Assembly (NCBI GenBank): GCA_029339505.1
Contig: JAQISU010000036.1
Location: forward strand, 5,171,501 to 5,235,500
DNA from: Unio delphinus
Lineage: Eukaryota; Mollusca; Bivalvia; Unionida; Unionidae
Length of the DNA: 64,000 nt
Direction: 5' to 3'
In this document: piece by piece, positions 59,668 through 64,000 of the stretch
Position numbering within the stretch: the first letter of the stretch is position 1
Layout: each line of letters starts with the position of its first letter
Notes under the pieces: model-generated
Seen by the model: the letters and a program-made list of their open reading frames with translations, nothing else
Databases searched by the model: none
Told to the model about the DNA's origin: nothing
Made by a program: the position numbers and the translations under genes

Positions 59668-59925
59668 GGCCCGAGTGGCCGAGTGATCTAAAGCACTCTT
59701 CGTTACGGATCACTGCCGTCTCATCTATATCTGCATGGGTTCGAGTTTCAGATTCGGCCAATGTGGATATGTGAGAAAGCTTGCCAGATGCTTCTCGTGG
59801 GTAGGTGTTTCTTTCAAGGGATTTTCCAGGATTCGTCCTCCACTATTAAACAGTGGCTGTCGTATATAGCCTATCGTGCGCTAAAATATGGCGTTAAACC
59901 ATACAGCAACAACAACAAAAAAAAA
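59668..59925 (+). mobile_element. SINE family B copy, full length
   Basis: Head GCCCGAGTGGCCGAGTGATC, B box GGGTTCGAGTTTCAGA, middle GTGAGAAAGCTTGCCAGATG and CTTCTCGTGGGTAGGTG, end AAAATATGGCGTTAAACC followed by an ACAACAAC/A-rich tail. The tail structure is common to bivalve tRNA-derived SINEs. Confidence 0.85.
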
Positions 59926-60149
59926 CGAATTAGGACAGCCGATCAATCAGACATATTGTGATCCCAGAGCCATACAGCCGTACTGAAGCATATTTATGAA
60001 AGGTAACATAATCATGTGGGTCGTCAGGGGAAGACAACACACTGATTAACTAATCGAAAGATGTATTAGTCTGGTCTAAAAAATTTACCTGAATTGCATG
60101 GTGGACAAGTGGGACTGGTGTACACGCATAAAGACTACGGTTAGGACAA

Positions 60150-60970
60150 TGTTTAAATTAACCCCAATTCACACCACTATATTTATTAAGTTCGTCTGCA
60201 TCGAGTGTATGCCACTAAAGCGGCCTAAGGGATGATTTGTTAATATCTTGGTAACAACTGATCATTTCATCAGGTATGCTCAGTCCGTTCCTTTTCGAAA
60301 TCAAACGGCTCAGACTACTGCTTAATCACTTTATTAGGAAATCTTTATATAATAGTTTGAAGGAAAGGCTTCATGGTGATCAGGGACGATTTGAAAGAGT
60401 GGGATGTTAAAGCAGCTGGCTGATTTAGCAAGCATACAACTTCTTGCTCCTCCCCATTTTACCCACATTGATTTGTGCTTGCGAACTTTAATATGGAACG
60501 CCATTATAAATTATATTAAAATTCGACAAAGAACAACATCAAAATTGGAAGTGGTACATTGCCCCAGTTGTCCATGTATATATTGTTACTAAGAATAATT
60601 TCACCTTTTCCTCGCCCCATTTCGTTTGCGTGACATCATCCGGCTTTAAGTTGACGCTTATCTATGGACCGCACTTGATTGTGAAAAGGATGCTGTAAAA
60701 GACTCACAAGAATGCTTACAATCTGAATGATAGTTGCTTTGTTGCCACCGAGTTGCTTACACCGCCTCTGCGCGGGAATCTAGTAATTGCCATGCTAAGG
60801 ACAAGGTCCAGGACGATAAGGTGAGAGATGTCAAACGTGATGTAGAGGATAGAGTCCTAGTGCGCATAGTTGGAATTATGAGGAAATAGAAATTAGCTGA
60901 CAAGTTGACCAAGGACTTATATCAATTGAAATAAATCACTGTTTATGTATGCCAGTGTTTAAGGTCGAAG
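60150..60970 (+). pseudogene. Ty3/gypsy integrase remnant (second, unrelated gypsy)
   Basis: Frames on the plus strand give MPLKRPKG-stop-FVNILVTTDH, FIRYAQSVPFRNQTAQTTA (catalytic core with the first Asp), then LHGDQGRFE with the second Asp, a fragment QLADLASIQ, and further on DCEKDAVKDSQE and VRDVKRDVEDRVLVR, typical of the integrase C-terminal part. Multiple stops and frame changes. It differs from the element at 25.9-31.9 kb and has no LTRs here. Confidence 0.75.
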
Positions 60971-62550
60971 GTCACAAATCTGTATGCACATTAATTTGCG
61001 ATATGCTTCTGCCTTTCAAAATATTCCATGCAATTTATTCCCCATGAAATCATCTCAGAAATCATTGAGTGTTCCACAGTGTTCTTTTGAATGGATTCCA
61101 ATATTTGAATGTGACTAAATTGCTAGTAGTCTTGAGTGTGTTAGCATGGAACATGATTAATATAGCACAATGACCTTATCCAAGGTTGTATCTTCCTAAT
61201 GTAAAATTATTCATATTTTAAATTTAATCATAAAACAATAGATACAATGAATAATTGAACTAAAAAATGTTTCACATTTGTTAAGATTTGGAATGAACAT
61301 TTTGGGGGTAAACATCATTTACGATTTTAGCTAAGGACATACTTAAAGTCACTTTTCCATCCATTCCCAAGATAGATCTTTTCTAAAAACTTCCAAGGAC
61401 AACTAGCAATGCAAACAGGCTTACATTCACGTAATACTGATTTAATATGTCGTCGAAAATAAGATATAATAATTATGTATGTAATGTGTAGATTACAGAC
61501 GCCACAATCCCAAACATTCATTAGATCCGTAGGCATAAACTCCTACACTCAAATATGGAAAAGGTCAAGCATTAACACAATTAAATTTATATAGAACAAT
61601 AACTGAATGCCAGCAAAATATCGTCCACGACTTTGTTTATTCTATATTGTGCCAAACACAATGCCGATCACAGCTAACCACCAAATATGATTTTGACAAA
61701 TACGTCATCGGAACAAACAAACTGTGAAACACAATGAAACTAGGCCTAACATATTACAGAAGTAAATAACTTAACGAATACAAAGAGCAGGAAGTATCTA
61801 ATTTAAACGTTAAGAGACGATTTCATGCAAAACACATACATAGGCAGCTACTCTAAGGTCTGATAAAACGGAACAGATACTATCCTAATTAACCCTGTCT
61901 GCCCCAAGTACCGCATGTAACATATTTATAACTGAACACCAAGCATTTAAAATATCAGATTGTCCAAAACGTGTCATATACAACGAAAACATGTTTCATC
62001 ATGCTGTTGCATTTATACAAAACAAATTACAATACAACAACTATAGTATGCTCATACAGCAAATAACAAACAAAAACAGAAGCAAAACAAGATTCCCTAG
62101 AGTCGCAACATTCCACTACGAATGTAGTGCTCTAATAAATGGATTTATTGAAAACCAGACTTCCATAGTGCATGGTGAAAAATAGAATGTCAAAACATGA
62201 ATTATCTTTAGTTGAATATGTTTTAATTATTTGTGTTCTTTCGATTTTATTTTGCGCTTTAAAACTTGAATCAACATGGGAATATGTACAAATCGGAGTT
62301 CGTCAAATTCCGTGACACGGAATGGTGCAAATTCGATATTCGCATATAGTTTATTATAGTACCTTGTTACATATCATGGTGTTTCAATATGTTCATGTAT
62401 TAATTACATATAAAGACTACTTAGTCTTCCTAACATGAAGTAGAAATGAAATATTGTAACGAAATTAATTTTCTTTTGGCGCACATACAGGAAATGGATT
62501 TGTGATGTCCTGGTATACAAAAGGTACATCGTAAATACAAATCAAAGTGT
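60971..62550. other. Non-coding DNA
   Basis: Nothing recognised. Short ORFs at 61327-61536 and 61991-62185 have no support. Confidence 0.6.
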
Positions 62551-62552
62551 GT

Positions 62553-62778
<226 letters not shown>

Positions 62779-63253
62779 CTCAAACAGATAGAGACTGAGA
62801 AAAAGAGAAGAACATGTATGTTCGTATTCTGACGAACGCATTCTATTCTATATATTTAATCATACACGAATCTATTACCGGCACTCCAAGGGACCGATGT
62901 AATGATACAATTGTTAGTATGTGTACACAATGCCTTCACTGTATTTGGATTGTTTTTATGTTGCGGAGCCATAGAAATCGTCAACAAAGCGGAAAAGACA
63001 CACATATAATTAATAAATGATCGACAGACACATTGGAATAATATATTTACAAAATTTTAAATATTGTAAACACTTAAAGCATTTATACTTTCCTTAGCAA
63101 TTATTTCGAGAACAGAAGTAGCAGATATAAATTAGGAGTAATTATATGAATATGTACAATAACTAAAAGTCACATCCTTGAAAACACTCTAAACAGATTT
63201 ATATCACAAGAACTTAACAACAAGTACAGATAAGAAACTTGAAGATTCAAAAA

Positions 63254-63314
63254 TGTCTTCCATATGGCTTCAAGTTGTGATTTTTATTGGATTATATTGG
63301 ATCTGTAGTGAAGG
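63254..63314 (+). CDS. Candidate signal-peptide first exon 2
   Basis: ATG at 63254 gives MSSIWLQVVIFIGLYWICSE followed by GTACGT in phase 1. It resembles the 55928 exon in length, hydrophobicity, phase and in the ATGKCKTCCA start context. It may be the first exon of a gene that continues beyond the window; no second exon was found before 64000. Confidence 0.4.
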
Positions 63315-64000
63315 TACGTAATAATTAATTTACTGGTGTACCATCTTTTATGAATGAATTGTGAATACCAATATTCCAAATATACAACGCTAATCCTTAA
63401 CCGAAAGAAACTTGTAAGTGTCAATAGATATAAAGACAAATATATCCAGTGATAGCTTCTTAAGCTGGTATATTTGGAAAACATTTACCAACACTTGCCG
63501 GCTAGTAATATAAACGTGTTTCGATTCCATGGTCATTATTATCCAAATATATTTGCATGTTTGCATGTTTTATTAGAACACATAAACATAGCAATTAGCT
63601 GACTTTAAATTATTTAATGAACAAATTTGCATATGATTAACATTTATATGCCCAAATGTTAAGAGTTGAACAAGTTTTCCTATTTCTTTTTCCTCGCAAG
63701 TTAATCTTAAGTATTAAACGATCATTAGGTGGACTAAATGTCATATCGCAAATCCAGAACATTAGAATGTTAACAGCATAACATTATATTTGTGCATACT
63801 AACAAAATTCACGAAGGCAAAAATTTGTCTAAGTGTGAAATGGATACCTTTTATTACTAATTCCGACACAATTGTTGACATATCTGACTTACCAACAAAA
63901 AACAAAACAAAACAGAAATGTACAATTCTCAAATATGTAGCAAGACGAAAGTATTTTTTGTAAGTTTAACTATGACAAACAAGTTAGATACGCACCTTTT
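63315..64000. other. Non-coding DNA to window end
   Basis: Intron of the candidate gene starting at 63254, or intergenic. Nothing recognised. Confidence 0.4.

Overview
The window is metazoan nuclear DNA. It is AT-rich, has spliceosomal introns, long (AT)n/(CA)n microsatellites, two tRNA-derived SINE families and many decayed transposons, with no bacterial-style gene packing. The mixture (I-type and Tx1-type LINEs, Ty3/gypsy, piggyBac, expanded RecQ/DUF6589/HMGXB3-like genes, SINEs ending in ACAAC-type tails) fits a marine mollusc, probably a bivalve. That assignment is inference.

Layout. 0.4-1.3 kb: four diverged ~130 bp repeat units. 1.36-7.3 kb: a minus-strand I-type LINE (gag-like ORF1, then endonuclease/RT/RNase H ORF2), frameshifted. 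7.6-9.1 kb: a minus-strand Tx1-like ORF1 with an A-rich end but no ORF2. 9.2-9.4 kb: a fragment of a histone H3 gene that includes codons for MARTKQTARKSTG. 9.4-10.7 kb: a truncated Tx1/L1-type RT.

11.9-20.5 kb (minus): a multi-exon gene, now carrying stops and frameshifts, whose exons join in phase to give a homeodomain, an HMG-box-like segment, a GTF2I-like repeat, short acidic linker exons and a C-terminal chromodomain. 23.8-32.4 kb (plus): a three-exon RecQ-type helicase gene. Its second intron holds a complete 6.0 kb Ty3/gypsy element (254/253 bp LTRs, CCTTT duplication), which itself contains a 1.45 kb piggyBac insertion flanked by TTAA. 33.5-41.7 kb (minus): a gene with a SANT/Myb-like N-terminal part and a C-terminal DUF6589-type region, with several lesions. 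43.0-46.1 kb (plus): a gene resembling the C-terminal part of HMGXB3-like/cysteine-cluster proteins.

The four genes alternate -, +, -, +. Three belong to families repeatedly linked to DNA transposons or to chromatin, so one possibility is that 11.5-46.3 kb is a large, partly decayed mobile element or a cluster of domesticated transposon genes. I found no convincing outer terminal repeats, so this stays a hypothesis.

46-64 kb is mostly non-coding: SINEs, diverged segmental duplications (50-56 kb), possible signal-peptide exons of small secreted proteins (55.9 and 63.25 kb), remnants of another LINE and another gypsy integrase, and a compound (AT)/(CT)/(AT) microsatellite.
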